Assembly (NCBI RefSeq): GCF_003574215.1
Contig: NZ_AP018558.1
Location: forward strand, 1,628,501 to 1,692,500
Direction: 5' to 3'
DNA: 64,000 bases
From: Hydrogenophilus thermoluteolus
GTDB lineage: Bacteria; Pseudomonadota; Gammaproteobacteria; Burkholderiales; Rhodocyclaceae
The notes under the pieces are model-generated. The model saw only the letters and a program-made list of their open reading frames with translations, was not told the origin of the DNA and did no database searches. Shown in pieces: positions 32,709-43,801 of this stretch (positions within the stretch are counted from its first letter, which is position 1; each line of letters opens with the position of its first letter). A program made the translations under genes and the position numbers.

Positions 32709-33648
32709 CGCGTTGCGCCGCAGCGTGCGCAATCATCGCTCCATTGTCGGTGCACCACTGCGGCGGGGGAAAGACGACCGAACAGCCTAGCGCCTCCAAC
32801 TCAGCCGCCAAACGCGCGCGCAACTGCGCATTCGCGGTGACTCCGCCCGCCGCAACCAGACGGCGGGCACCCGTCATCTCGACCGAACGCACGGTTTTAG
32901 CCACCAACACGTCGATCACCGCCGCTTGAAACGACGCCGCCAGATCCGCCTTCGCCTGAGGGTCGTCGCCAATCGTTTCGGCAGCAAGCGCCACCGCGGT
33001 TTTCAATCCACTGAAACTGAACGCGATCTCCGACGACTGCATAAGCGGGCGCGGCAGTGCATAGCGCGTTGCATCCCCCTGCTCGGCCAGTTTTGCCAAC
33101 TGTGGGCCGCCCGGATAGCCCAACCCCAGGATTTTGGCGGTTTTGTCGAACGCTTCACCCGCTGCATCATCGATCGTCTCGCCCAACAACCGATAGCGCC
33201 CCACGCCTTCGACCCACAAAAGCTGCGTATGACCGCCCGAAACAAGGAGCGCCACGAACGGAAACGCCAAATCGGGCGCAGCCATCAACGGCGAAAGCAG
33301 ATGTCCTTCCAAATGGTGGATCGGCATCGTCGGAACCCCGCGGGCAAACGCCCAACTCTCGGCAAACGCTGCGCCCACCAAAAGCGCGCCTGCCAAACCG
33401 GGCCCCGCCGTGTACGCGACCAGATCCACATCCGCCGGCGTCCAGCGCGCCTGCGTGAGCGCACGCGCGACGAGCAGCGGCAACCGCCGCACATGGTCGC
33501 GCGACGCCAACTCTGGCACCACTCCGCCATAATGGGCGTGCAACGCCACTTGAGAAAACAGTTCGTGCGCAACCAGCCCGGAAGCGTCATCCCAAAGCGC
33601 CACCCCGGTCTCGTCACACGACGTTTCGATCGCCAAAATCCGTTTCAT
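32638..33648 (-). CDS. tsaD: tRNA N6-threonylcarbamoyltransferase TsaD
   Basis: TsaD transfers threonylcarbamoyl to A37 of ANN-decoding tRNAs. The 336-aa protein begins MKRILAIETSCDETGVAL. It has the metal-binding HHLEGH, LVSGGHTQLLWVEG, GEAFDKTAKILGLGYPGGP and the C-terminal VAAGGVTANAQLR and CTDNGAMIA motifs. It is divergent from rpsU, the classic pairing in proteobacteria, with the rpsU promoter in between. Its last 71 bases lie under the plsY 3' end. Confidence 0.97.
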   Translation of the reverse strand: MKRILAIETSCDETGVALWDDASGLVAHELFSQVALHAHYGGVVPELASRDHVRRLPLLVARALTQARWTPADVDLVAYTAGPGLAGALLVGAAFAESWAFARGVPTMPIHHLEGHLLSPLMAAPDLAFPFVALLVSGGHTQLLWVEGVGRYRLLGETIDDAAGEAFDKTAKILGLGYPGGPQLAKLAEQGDATRYALPRPLMQSSEIAFSFSGLKTAVALAAETIGDDPQAKADLAASFQAAVIDVLVAKTVRSVEMTGARRLVAAGGVTANAQLRARLAAELEALGCSVVFPPPQWCTDNGAMIAHAAAQRVRLGFPVKTDYRVMIHPRWPLPL

Positions 33649-33682
33649 GCCGCGATTGTACCGAATCCCACCGTGAAAAGCC

Positions 33683-33712
33683 TTGCCCCCAGTTGCCGCA
33701 CTCAGGTATAAT
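33683..33712 (+). promoter_or_regulatory. promoter of the rpsU-dnaG-rpoD operon
   Basis: TTGCCC, 18 bases, then a perfect TATAAT at 33707-33712, 36 bases before the rpsU ATG. Confidence 0.7.
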
Positions 33713-33748
33713 CGCATGCTTTCCGGTACCAGATTCGAGGAAACATTC

Positions 33749-33961
33749 ATGCCCTACGTGCGTGTCAAAGAAAACGAACCCGCCGACGTGGCGATCCGCC
33801 GCTTCAAGCGTCTGGTGGAAAAAGCGGGGATTTTGACGGAACTGCGCAAACGCGAGTTCTATGAAAAACCTTCGGAAGAGCGCAAACGCAAGCGCGCTGC
33901 CGCGATCAAACGCTACCAGAAAAAACTGCGGATGCAGATGCTTCCCCCGAAAATGTACTGA
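33749..33961 (+). CDS. rpsU: 30S ribosomal protein S21
   Basis: The 70-aa S21 is needed for translation initiation on native mRNAs. MPYVRVKENEPADVAIRRFK matches the family start, and the C-terminal half is very basic (EERKRKRAAAIKRYQKKLRM). GAGG lies 6-9 bases before the ATG. It is the first gene of the rpsU-dnaG-rpoD operon. Confidence 0.97.
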   Translation: MPYVRVKENEPADVAIRRFKRLVEKAGILTELRKREFYEKPSEERKRKRAAAIKRYQKKLRMQMLPPKMY

Positions 33962-33991
33962 TCACATTTTTTTCCTTCGTTTTGCTGCCTG

Positions 33992-34023
33992 CCACACTGA
34001 AGGAGCCGCTGACTTCAGTGTGG
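33992..34023 (+). terminator. hairpin between rpsU and dnaG (attenuator or processing site)
   Basis: A perfect 11-bp inverted repeat CCACACTGAAG/CTTCAGTGTGG with a 10-base loop. The following sequence is CGATTTGCTTT and not a clean T-run, so read-through is expected. In E. coli the same junction has a terminator that sets the high S21 to primase ratio. Here the right arm ends 19 bases before the dnaG ATG. Confidence 0.7.
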
Positions 34024-34042
34024 CGATTTGCTTTGCGCTGCA

Positions 34043-35836
34043 ATGATCCCGCCTGAGTTCGTCGAAACCCTTCTTGCGCGCACCGACATCGTCGAAGTCA
34101 TCGGCAAGCGGATCAAACTCAAAAAATCGGGCGTGAACTATTTTGCCTGTTGCCCATTCCACGGCGAAAAAACCCCCTCATTTTCCGTTTCACCCAGCAA
34201 ACAGTTCTACCACTGCTTCGGCTGTGGCGCCCACGGCACTGCGATCACCTTCTTGATGGAATACGAGGGGATCTCCTTTCCCGATGCCGTCGAAGCGCTC
34301 GCCCAAGAAGCCGGCTTAGTCGTTCCCAAAACCCGAACGGGTGACCCAAAAGCCGCGGAAACGGCCCGCAACGAACGCGAACAGTTGTTGCATCTCCTCG
34401 AAAAAGCCGCCCACTTCTATCAGCAGCAACTGGCACGCCACCCCGAAGCGCTCCGATACCTGGAACGCCGTGGCATCGGGCGTGACGCGATCCACCACTT
34501 CGGCTTGGGATATGCGCCGGACGACTGGCAAGCGCTCGCAGCGATCTTTCCCCATTACAACGATCCCCTCTTGGAAAAAGCGGGCCTGGTGATCGCACAG
34601 GACAACGGACGCCGCTACGACCGCTTTCGCCACCGCATCCTCTTTCCGATCCACAACCGCCGCGGACAGGTGGTCGCTTTCGGCGGCCGCGTACTCGACC
34701 AAAGCGAACCGAAATACCTCAACTCGCCTGAAACCCCACTCTTCAGCAAAAGCCACGAACTCTATGCGCTAGCGCTTGCACGAGACGCAATTCGCACGCG
34801 CGGACACGTGATCGTAACCGAAGGGTACATGGATGTCGTCTCGCTTTGGCAGCACGGCATCGACAACGCGGTTGCGGTGTTGGGTACTGCCGCCACGCCG
34901 CACCACGTCCGGACGCTCGTCACCCTCACCGACGAGATCCTCTTCTGTTTCGACGGCGACGACGCGGGGCGCCGTGCCGCATGGCGCGCGCTCGAACAGA
35001 GCCTGGAAGCACTCAAAGACGGCGTGACGCTGCGCTTTGCCTTCTTGCCAGAAGGGGAAGACCCCGACTCCCTCGTACGCTGCGTCGGCACGGACGCGTT
35101 TCGCGAGCACCTTCAACAGAGCCGCACGCTCAGCCAATACCTGATCGAGACGCTCACGGAAAATGAGTCACTCGACACCCCCGAAGGACGCGCGCGCCTT
35201 ATCCACCACGCGCAACCGCTCATTGCCCGCATCGCCGCCCCAGAGCTCAAGCGCCAGATCGAACAGGAGATCGCCGAGCGCGCCCGTATCCCACTCGATG
35301 ACTGGGCGGCCGCGGCAACGCCTCGTGTCGCACCGCGGCGGACACGGACACGCACGCAACCGCATTGGCACGCCACACCGCGCAAAACCGTTGCAACGTT
35401 GGGAACGCGTCTTCTACGACTGCTCCTTGCCCACCCGCGGCTTGCCGCGCGCGTTCCCGTCAACTGGCTCGACGCCTCGGAAGATCCCGACCTCCAAGCG
35501 GCACAACGGCTTGTCGATGCGATCGAACACGGCGAAATCGCGCCGGAGCACCCGCTTGCTGCGATCCTCTCCCATTTCCAATCGGACGAATCCCTGCGCG
35601 CCCGGCTTGAATCTCATGCCGCGGCGCTCGTCGAAGAATCCGCACCCGACGACACCGACCCGGAAAGCGAGCTTGCCGATCTCCTCGATGCCCTCGCTGC
35701 CCAGACCCTGCAACGCGAAATCGCTGAACTCATGGCAAAAGCCCGTGTCCAAATGCTCACTGCCGAAGAACGCCAGCGACTCAACACTTTGATTCGCGAG
35801 GCCAAGCGCCCACAAAATGACCGGCGCGGCAACTGA
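34043..35836 (+). CDS. dnaG: DNA primase
   Basis: DnaG makes RNA primers at the fork. The 597-aa protein has the CHC2 zinc finger CCPFHGEKTPSFSVSP with FHCFGCG-like YHCFGCGAHG, the RNA polymerase domain, and the TOPRIM motifs VTEGYMDVVSLWQ and FCFDGDDAGRRAAWRAL. The C-terminal helicase-binding domain is present. The start at 34043 (MIPPEFVE) has no good ribosome site; an in-frame TTG at 34028 is possible. Weak initiation plus the upstream hairpin would keep primase low. Confidence 0.96.
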   Translation: MIPPEFVETLLARTDIVEVIGKRIKLKKSGVNYFACCPFHGEKTPSFSVSPSKQFYHCFGCGAHGTAITFLMEYEGISFPDAVEALAQEAGLVVPKTRTGDPKAAETARNEREQLLHLLEKAAHFYQQQLARHPEALRYLERRGIGRDAIHHFGLGYAPDDWQALAAIFPHYNDPLLEKAGLVIAQDNGRRYDRFRHRILFPIHNRRGQVVAFGGRVLDQSEPKYLNSPETPLFSKSHELYALALARDAIRTRGHVIVTEGYMDVVSLWQHGIDNAVAVLGTAATPHHVRTLVTLTDEILFCFDGDDAGRRAAWRALEQSLEALKDGVTLRFAFLPEGEDPDSLVRCVGTDAFREHLQQSRTLSQYLIETLTENESLDTPEGRARLIHHAQPLIARIAAPELKRQIEQEIAERARIPLDDWAAAATPRVAPRRTRTRTQPHWHATPRKTVATLGTRLLRLLLAHPRLAARVPVNWLDASEDPDLQAAQRLVDAIEHGEIAPEHPLAAILSHFQSDESLRARLESHAAALVEESAPDDTDPESELADLLDALAAQTLQREIAELMAKARVQMLTAEERQRLNTLIREAKRPQNDRRGN

Positions 35837-35868
35837 AACGCAATCGCGAGGCATTTAGTCCGACTCCA

Positions 35869-35877
35869 TGCTATAAT
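35869..35877 (+). promoter_or_regulatory. extended -10 promoter for rpoD
   Basis: TGCTATAAT, an extended -10 with a perfect TATAAT, 51 bases before the rpoD ATG. No good -35 is seen, which suits an extended -10 promoter. This would let rpoD be made independently of rpsU-dnaG. Confidence 0.55.
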
Positions 35878-35927
35878 GGTCGGTTATCCCGGTACCACTC
35901 CTTCGCCCTTTTCGAGGTAAAAGCGCT

Positions 35928-37985
<2,058 letters not shown>

Positions 37986-38005
37986 CTCCCTTACGCTCAC
38001 GCACT

Positions 38006-38022
38006 GGCCGCCCTTGGCGGCC
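38006..38022 (+). terminator. hairpin after rpoD
   Basis: GGCCGCC/GGCGGCC, 7 bp with loop CTT, 21 bases after the rpoD stop and 8 bases before the tRNA. There is no T-run, so it is a weak terminator or a processing signal for a transcript that also carries the tRNA. Confidence 0.45.
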
Positions 38023-38029
38023 TTCCTGT

Positions 38030-38102
<73 letters not shown>

Positions 38103-38137
38103 TCAAAAAATCAGACTGGCCAGCACCCACCACCGCG

Positions 38138-38632
38138 CTAAAAGCCGCGTTTCTTGAATTCCGATTCCGTCCGCAAAACCGCTTCACGCAACGCTCGGGC
38201 ATCGACGAGCGCGTGGTGACGCCGATCTTCGTCCGACAGGATCGACTCCAAGATCGCGTGCCGGCGCGTACCAACCGGAGTCGTCCAATCATTGAGCCAG
38301 TGCGCAGCGAGCTTCAGATTCGCGGCGCGATAGGGGGCAATCAGGTCTATAAAAAGCCGCCAATCTTCTCGGACGTCGAAAACGACCGTCAGCGAATCAC
38401 CAAGCGTCACCAGCCACGCCACAAGGGCTTTTCCCGCCTCGGTCCGCGTCAATCGATGGGTATTCTCGAGCTGCGGCAGGACGAAGTGATAAACGAAATG
38501 GGAACAATCGGCAATTCCCCAACCCTCTGCCAATTCGCAATAAAATTCCTGCCCATCCTCGGCGACCAATCCCGCCGAAATCAAACGCGGATCTGTGAAA
38601 TCAGTAAATTCGGTGTCGAGAAAAACGCGCAT
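38138..38632 (-). CDS. DnaQ-like 3'-5' exonuclease family protein
   Basis: A 164-aa protein with the DEDD exonuclease first motif FLDTEFTDF, a distal HHALVDARALREAV motif that supplies the last Asp and a His of the DEDDh set, and a middle Asp in VVFDVREDW. A small RNA- or DNA-trimming nuclease is likely; the substrate is unknown. AGGAGG lies 7 bases before the ATG at 38632. It is convergent with the tRNA and divergent from the GTPase gene, with 41 bases between. Confidence 0.75.
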   Translation of the reverse strand: MRVFLDTEFTDFTDPRLISAGLVAEDGQEFYCELAEGWGIADCSHFVYHFVLPQLENTHRLTRTEAGKALVAWLVTLGDSLTVVFDVREDWRLFIDLIAPYRAANLKLAAHWLNDWTTPVGTRRHAILESILSDEDRRHHALVDARALREAVLRTESEFKKRGF

Positions 38633-38673
38633 ACTACGCCCTCCTGTATACACGAAATGATAGGATGATGATT

Positions 38674-39654
38674 ATGGCGATTCAATGGTTTCCTGGACAC
38701 ATGCACGCCACGCGCAAGCGATTGCAGGAAGCGCTTGCCGAGGTCGACGTCGTCATCGAAGTGCTCGATGCCCGCATTCCGGCAGCAAGCCGGAATCCAC
38801 TGTTGGAGACACTTCGCCGCAGTCGGCAAAAGCCGTGCTTGAAGCTCCTCAACAAAAGCGACTTGGCCGACCCCGAACGCACCGAAAGATGGCGTGCGGC
38901 GCTGCAGCAAGAAGCCGGTGTGGCTACGCTGGCGCTCTGCGCCCACCAACCTGCAGACGTGCGCCAGGTGATACCCGCCGCGCAATCGTTGGCACCCCAC
39001 CGCAATCATCCCACCAAGCCATTGCGGATGATGATCGTCGGCATTCCCAACGTGGGCAAATCGACCCTGCTCAATGCATTACTCAAGCGCAAAGCGGCCA
39101 AGGTTGGCGACGAACCGGCGGTGACCAAGGCGGTGCAGCGCTACCACCTGGACGGCTTACGGACCATTTTCGATACGCCGGGCATGATGTGGCCGAAGAT
39201 CGAAATCGAACACGACGGCTGGATGCTCGCGGCATGCCACGCAATCGGGCGCAATGCGGTGCGTGAAGAAGAAGTGGCGCTCGCGCTCATCACCACGCTT
39301 CAGGAAGAGGGCTATGCCGAGCGCATTGCGAAACGATACGGCCTTCCCGAAACTCTGATCACCGCATCCCACCCAGAGGCGATCTTGGAAGCGATTGCCG
39401 AACGGCGCGGCTGCGTCGCCCGAGGTGGCGTAATCGACTGGGAGCGTGCCGCCCTCGTCTTCTTGCAGGATTTCCGGGACGGCCGCTTGGGCCGAGTGAC
39501 GCTGGAGACCCCGGAGAGCCGTACGCTGCGCATCGCGCGCGCCACAACCGGCGACAAAAGTGATATGATCGAAACAGCTTCCCGTTGCGATGAGCACCAT
39601 GACGCCGAAAGCGAAACAACCGACAAAACCGGAAGCGGCGCACCCAAACGGTGA
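38674..39654 (+). CDS. circularly permuted ribosome-assembly GTPase, RbgA/YlqF family
   Basis: A 326-aa GTPase expected to act in 50S maturation. The motifs come in permuted order: G4 NKSD, then G1 GIPNVGKST, G2-like region and G3 DTPG. It starts MAIQWFPGHMHATRKRLQEA, the RbgA hallmark. AGGA lies 8 bases before the chosen ATG (two nearby ATGs precede it). The C-terminus is extended and low-complexity. The next gene starts inside its last 65 bases. Confidence 0.9.
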   Translation: MAIQWFPGHMHATRKRLQEALAEVDVVIEVLDARIPAASRNPLLETLRRSRQKPCLKLLNKSDLADPERTERWRAALQQEAGVATLALCAHQPADVRQVIPAAQSLAPHRNHPTKPLRMMIVGIPNVGKSTLLNALLKRKAAKVGDEPAVTKAVQRYHLDGLRTIFDTPGMMWPKIEIEHDGWMLAACHAIGRNAVREEEVALALITTLQEEGYAERIAKRYGLPETLITASHPEAILEAIAERRGCVARGGVIDWERAALVFLQDFRDGRLGRVTLETPESRTLRIARATTGDKSDMIETASRCDEHHDAESETTDKTGSGAPKR

Positions 39655-40237
39655 CCCCCAATTGGCGCCGCCAAGCCATGAACAGGGGCAGCTCCCCGAC
39701 CCCGTCCCGGAACACCCGCTCCTTTCCGGCAAACGGGAAATCGGCCGAGGTCGCTTCAGCATCGTCCTCGACGCGGGCCCTGAACGCGTGTACAAAATTG
39801 TCACCCATCCCGACGAATACCTCTACTACACCGCGGACGATCGCCCGCAAGGGCCTCATTTTCCTATCGTCCATGCGTACCACGGTATCATCGGCCGTTC
39901 GTCGCTCGGCTACCCGATGCACCTTTTCGAAATGGAAAAACTCTACCCACTGCCGGAACAGTCGCCAGCAGGCCAATTGGCGCGCCGTTTGGCCGCCGTC
40001 TATTGGGAAATGTGCAAACAGTGGGGCGAACTCAGCCGCAAAATGGGCGCAATCGCGTTACAGCAGATGGTGCAAACGCAACCACCTTTCGACAAGACAC
40101 TGACTGAGGCCTTGGACGCGTTGGCGCGCTTTATCGAGCAGTACCGGCTGTTGCCCGATCTCATCGCGCAAGACAATTTGATGATGCGCAAAGATGGCAC
40201 GCTGGTCTTCTCCGATCCCTTGGTGCTGGAAGAATAA
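39590..40237 (+). CDS. small protein-kinase-like protein
   Basis: The 215-aa protein has a disordered Pro/Gln-rich N-terminus (1-45), then GKREIGRGRFSIVLDAG, which looks like a kinase glycine loop. VYKIV follows, where Lys69 would contact ATP. The C-terminus reads LIAQDNLMMRKDGTLVFSDP, like the catalytic loop and metal Asp of phage and bacterial kinase-fold proteins. The catalytic Asp spacing is off by one, so activity is uncertain. It overlaps the GTPase gene by 65 bases and is convergent with the next gene. It is not a named family to me. Confidence 0.65.
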   Translation: MSTMTPKAKQPTKPEAAHPNGDPQLAPPSHEQGQLPDPVPEHPLLSGKREIGRGRFSIVLDAGPERVYKIVTHPDEYLYYTADDRPQGPHFPIVHAYHGIIGRSSLGYPMHLFEMEKLYPLPEQSPAGQLARRLAAVYWEMCKQWGELSRKMGAIALQQMVQTQPPFDKTLTEALDALARFIEQYRLLPDLIAQDNLMMRKDGTLVFSDPLVLEE

Positions 40238-40291
40238 CGCCTTTTTGCGCGCGTTCCCGAACCGCGTCATTTGCGCCGTTCGTTCCCCCTT

Positions 40292-41974
40292 TCACGGGTG
40301 CCGGCCCGACGGCACCAGACGCTCGACAACGTCGCAGCGGCCATCTTCCGCAATACGACGCGTCAATTCGATCCAGCCTGCTTTCCCACCGAGATCGGGA
40401 CCGTTGGTGTAGAGTACCCGAGGCGACTCCTCCGGTGAGTGCACCTCCCACCCCAAAAGCTCTGCGACGAACTGCCCCAATTCGTAGTGCGTGGGCCGAC
40501 AACGCAACCGTGATGGCCAAGGTTCTGGGATCGTGGCGCCATTCCAGGCGGCGACCACCACGGGAACTTCGCCAGCATGCGCGGTAAGCTGCCCGTGGCC
40601 CCAACGGCCGCCTTCACCCAGCAATTCGTTGTGGTCACCGGTAAGGATGAACCAAATCGGCTTGTCCGTTTTGCTTCGTACCGCAGTAACGATCTGCCGT
40701 GCCAATTCGTCGAACCAGGCAACAGCGTTACGGTAGGTCGTCTGCATCTGAGCGCTGCGCGACGAGGTATCGACGGGAAACGGTTGCCATCCTGGCGGCA
40801 GATAGCGGTCGTACGCCGAATGCGCAACGCGGGTGTGGAGGATCAACAAGGTTTTGTCGCGAAATGGTTCCGCGGCGATGCGTTCGAGTAAGACGCGATC
40901 GACCCCCGCTTCGGCACGCTCGGGATCGCATCGATCCACGGTGCAGAAATGGTCGGCCGAATCCGCCCGTGTGAAGGTAAACAGGTTGTTGGTCTGAGCC
41001 GACTCGACCACGACACGATACCCATGTTGCTTCGCCAGCGAGATCAGGTTACTCTTACCGGTAACCGGAATGTCACTACGCCACGGCTCACGCTGCAGAT
41101 TGAAAAACATCGGCAACGTCACCTTGGTTGCCACCCCAGCGGACTGCCCGATCGTGACGATGCACGTTGGGCACGTACGCAACGATGCCAGAAACGGCGT
41201 AGTGGGTTGCGGGTAACCAAAAGCGCTCATCACGCTTGGATTGGTCGATTCTCCCATCACAAGGACGATCACCCCATCGACCCCCTCGCCGATCGGGCGT
41301 ACGTGATACGGCTCGCCACTCACTGACTGTGCCGCCGCCAGTGCAGAAATCCCGCCATGCGCTGCGGTTGCGCCGATCGCGTACGACGTGACCAACCAGG
41401 CGTTTTTGAGCGCATAACCGTAGGGACGCGGATAGAATGCCTGCGTGTTTTCGGGGTGTCGGTACGCTTTGAGCGGTAACACCAACCACAACGCCAAGAA
41501 AAGCATTCCTGGCCACCACCGCCCCTGCACGCCGAAGCGCCGGTTCATTCGCCGCACTGCAGCGAAAACGGCAAGCGGCAAGAGCGGCAGCAGCAGCGCT
41601 GCCCAAAAATGGTGGAGCAGCCCAGAAAACGCCACCGTGATCTCGCGCCACTCAGTGAAAAGCAGCACCGGCTCGTGCGGCGCAATGGGCGCACCGTAAT
41701 AGCTGTAGTGCAGAAATTGTCCCCACTGCGCCGCTGCGAAAAAGAGCGCTGCCATCCAGGCGGCAACCACGGAACGCAATGCCAGCGTCAGTGCGAACCA
41801 GAGGCCTACGATTGCGATCGTCAGCCCTTCGGGTTTGACCCGGTAGCTCGGCTCCAACGCCGCAAAAACGTGATCGATGCCCAAATAAACCGCCAGCCAA
41901 AGGAGCGTCCCGCCCAGCCAGATCACAACTTGCGCCAAAGCGCGCTGTGCCAGATTTTGCTTCGATGCCATCAT
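40292..41974 (-). CDS. membrane sulfatase-fold transferase, EptA-like
   Basis: A 560-aa inner-membrane enzyme. About five membrane helices occupy 1-190, then a periplasmic alkaline-phosphatase/sulfatase domain. Motifs are VLVMGESTNPSVMSAFGYPQ with metal Glu, a nucleophile-type segment SAGVATKVTLPMFF, LHTRVAHSAYDRYLPPGW, and the C-terminal metal site LTGDHNELLGEGGRWGHGQL. It resembles phosphoethanolamine transferases that decorate lipid A or other glycans, but the acceptor cannot be read. The stop lies 54 bases from the convergent kinase-like gene. Confidence 0.82.
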   Translation of the reverse strand: MMASKQNLAQRALAQVVIWLGGTLLWLAVYLGIDHVFAALEPSYRVKPEGLTIAIVGLWFALTLALRSVVAAWMAALFFAAAQWGQFLHYSYYGAPIAPHEPVLLFTEWREITVAFSGLLHHFWAALLLPLLPLAVFAAVRRMNRRFGVQGRWWPGMLFLALWLVLPLKAYRHPENTQAFYPRPYGYALKNAWLVTSYAIGATAAHGGISALAAAQSVSGEPYHVRPIGEGVDGVIVLVMGESTNPSVMSAFGYPQPTTPFLASLRTCPTCIVTIGQSAGVATKVTLPMFFNLQREPWRSDIPVTGKSNLISLAKQHGYRVVVESAQTNNLFTFTRADSADHFCTVDRCDPERAEAGVDRVLLERIAAEPFRDKTLLILHTRVAHSAYDRYLPPGWQPFPVDTSSRSAQMQTTYRNAVAWFDELARQIVTAVRSKTDKPIWFILTGDHNELLGEGGRWGHGQLTAHAGEVPVVVAAWNGATIPEPWPSRLRCRPTHYELGQFVAELLGWEVHSPEESPRVLYTNGPDLGGKAGWIELTRRIAEDGRCDVVERLVPSGRHP

Positions 41975-42002
41975 TGACTACTCTGCTTCAACGGATCCGT
42001 TT

Positions 42003-42857
42003 TCACCGCGTTCGGCTCTCAACCCGTGGCTCGGGCGCGTTGGGTTGCGCCAGGAGCCCGTGCAACCACGTGAGCCCTTCCTGGAGTCGCTCATGAAGCC
42101 CATAAGGGGGTTGCAGGACCACCAGCCCACTTCCATACATCCCCCACCCGCTTTTCGGTGGCGCCGTGACCGCAAGCTCCACCCACAGGTGGTCCTCCGG
42201 CAGCACGTTGCGCAACCGCCGCACCAAAATCGGGACTTCGTACCGCTTGAGCAATGGGTACCACACCATCACCACTGCTTGCGGAAACCGACGCCGCACC
42301 TCGCGAACGAACGGCATGACGGCACCATAGTCCTTCGCCCCTTCGTACGAAGGGTCGACGAAAACGATCCCGCGCCGCACGGGGGGCGGCATCCGTTTGA
42401 CCGCTGCTTGCCATCCGTCGGCAAGCGTAACGCTCACCCTGGGGTCACGCGCAAAGAGCTGCCGCAACGCTTCGCCGTCGGTGGGGTGGCGCTCGAAGCA
42501 ATAGAGTCGATCGGGAAGATCGGCGCGCATCAAGAAGCGCGCGATCGCGGGCGACCCGGGATAAACCGTCATCGTGCCATCGGGATTGAATGCATTCAAA
42601 ATGGACCGAAACGTGGCAAACGCCGCAGGGGCCTCTGCCTGCGCCGCCCAAAAGCGACCGACCCCGTCGCGCCACTCTTCCGGAAGTCGACCGCCAATGC
42701 GCTGCGTCAGCGCATAGACGCCAGCCCCCGCGTGGGTATCGAACGCACACCACGGCTTCTTTTTTTGGTTGAGCAGCGCGAGCGCTTCGCTCAACACCCA
42801 ATGTTTGAGCAGGTCACCGGGATTCCCTGCATGAAACGCATGACGGTAAGCAAGCAT
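42003..42857 (-). CDS. rlmJ: 23S rRNA (adenine(2030)-N6)-methyltransferase RlmJ
   Basis: A 284-aa SAM-dependent methyltransferase. The N-terminus MLAYRHAFHAGNPGDLLKHW is the family signature, followed by FDTHAGAGVY (SAM binding) and the catalytic DPSYE in place of the more common DPPYE. The C-terminus has WGMYGSGLVVLQPP. The start at 42857 is chosen to match this conserved start. It is upstream of the EptA-like gene on the same strand and divergent from the carbonic-anhydrase-like gene. Confidence 0.93.
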   Translation of the reverse strand: MLAYRHAFHAGNPGDLLKHWVLSEALALLNQKKKPWCAFDTHAGAGVYALTQRIGGRLPEEWRDGVGRFWAAQAEAPAAFATFRSILNAFNPDGTMTVYPGSPAIARFLMRADLPDRLYCFERHPTDGEALRQLFARDPRVSVTLADGWQAAVKRMPPPVRRGIVFVDPSYEGAKDYGAVMPFVREVRRRFPQAVVMVWYPLLKRYEVPILVRRLRNVLPEDHLWVELAVTAPPKSGWGMYGSGLVVLQPPYGLHERLQEGLTWLHGLLAQPNAPEPRVESRTR

Positions 42858-42931
42858 AATGCGCAACTTTCAGCACGAACGCGGTTTCATGGGATAATAA
42901 AGCGCGTTTCAGAAAAAATGAGAGCGTGACA

Positions 42932-43456
42932 ATGGCCTGTTTTGCCCTCGACGACAAGAGACCCATTTTATCGGAAGGCGTCTGGATTGCCGAGAGCGCC
43001 GAAGTGATCGGTGACGTTCGGCTGGGCCCGGACGTCTCGATCTGGTTCAATGCGGTGGTTCGCGGTGACAACGAACCGATCACGATCGGGGCGGGTACGA
43101 ACATCCAAGACGGCGCGATCCTGCACAACGACGAAGGCGTTCCGCTCACGATCGGAGCCCATGTCACCGTCGGCCACATGGCGATGCTGCACGGGTGCAC
43201 GATCGGTGACGGCACCTTGATCGGGATCAACGCGGTGATCCTAAACCATGCGGTGATCGGCAAAGAGTGCATCATTGGCGCCAATGCGCTCATTCCCGAG
43301 CGCAAGGTGATCCCCGACCGCAGCCTGGTCGTCGGCTCACCCGGCCGCGTGGTGCGCACGTTGAGCGACGAAGAGGTTGCTGCGTTGCGCCAAAACGCGC
43401 AGCACTACATCGACGCGGCGCGCCGCTACCGCCGGTTCCTGCGCCGCATCGACTAA
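42932..43456 (+). CDS. gamma-carbonic-anhydrase-like (YrdA family) hexapeptide-repeat protein
   Basis: A 174-aa left-handed beta-helix protein. It has FNAVVRGDNEPITIGAGTNI, DGAILHNDEG and the metal-binding His set in VTVGHMAMLHG, followed by hexapeptide repeats IGDGTLIGINAVILNHAVIG and ANALIPERKVIPDRSLVVGS. Many YrdA-type proteins bind zinc without shown carbonic anhydrase activity. It is probably monocistronic; a GATAAT at 42893-42898 may be its -10. Confidence 0.9.
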   Translation: MACFALDDKRPILSEGVWIAESAEVIGDVRLGPDVSIWFNAVVRGDNEPITIGAGTNIQDGAILHNDEGVPLTIGAHVTVGHMAMLHGCTIGDGTLIGINAVILNHAVIGKECIIGANALIPERKVIPDRSLVVGSPGRVVRTLSDEEVAALRQNAQHYIDAARRYRRFLRRID

Positions 43457-43472
43457 CTTGTAAGCACCTTCT

Positions 43473-43763
43473 TCATGGGCGGCTGGCGTGCTCCGGCACC
43501 ATGAAAAGGAGTTCGTCGCTGCGAATCCAGTTGTATTGGCGGCGAACGGTCTCTTCGAGCGCCTCGCCGCCCGTTTCCAATTGCCGAATCACCTCGCGCA
43601 GCCGCTCGTTGCGGGCTTCGAGCGCGGCGTTCTGCGCACGCAGCTCGGCCACTTTCGCTTCCAGACGTTGCCGCGCGACGATCCCCCCTTCGCCGAACCA
43701 GAGCTGGTATTGCAACCCGAGCACCAGGAGGAGGATCGCCAACCGCCGCAGCGCCGTGACCAT
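43473..43763 (-). CDS. ftsB: cell division protein FtsB
   Basis: FtsB forms the FtsQBL complex that signals septal synthesis. The 96-aa protein has one N-terminal membrane helix (RRLAILLLVLGLQYQLWFG), a leucine-zipper coiled coil (VAELRAQNAALEARNERLRE) and the conserved ETVRRQYNWIRSDELLF near its end. It lies 38 bases after eno, its usual partner. It is convergent with the gamma-CA gene. Confidence 0.94.
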   Translation of the reverse strand: MVTALRRLAILLLVLGLQYQLWFGEGGIVARQRLEAKVAELRAQNAALEARNERLREVIRQLETGGEALEETVRRQYNWIRSDELLFMVPEHASRP

Positions 43764-43801
43764 CGCGTGACACTCCGCGTGCGACGACGCCGCAACAAGA
43801 C

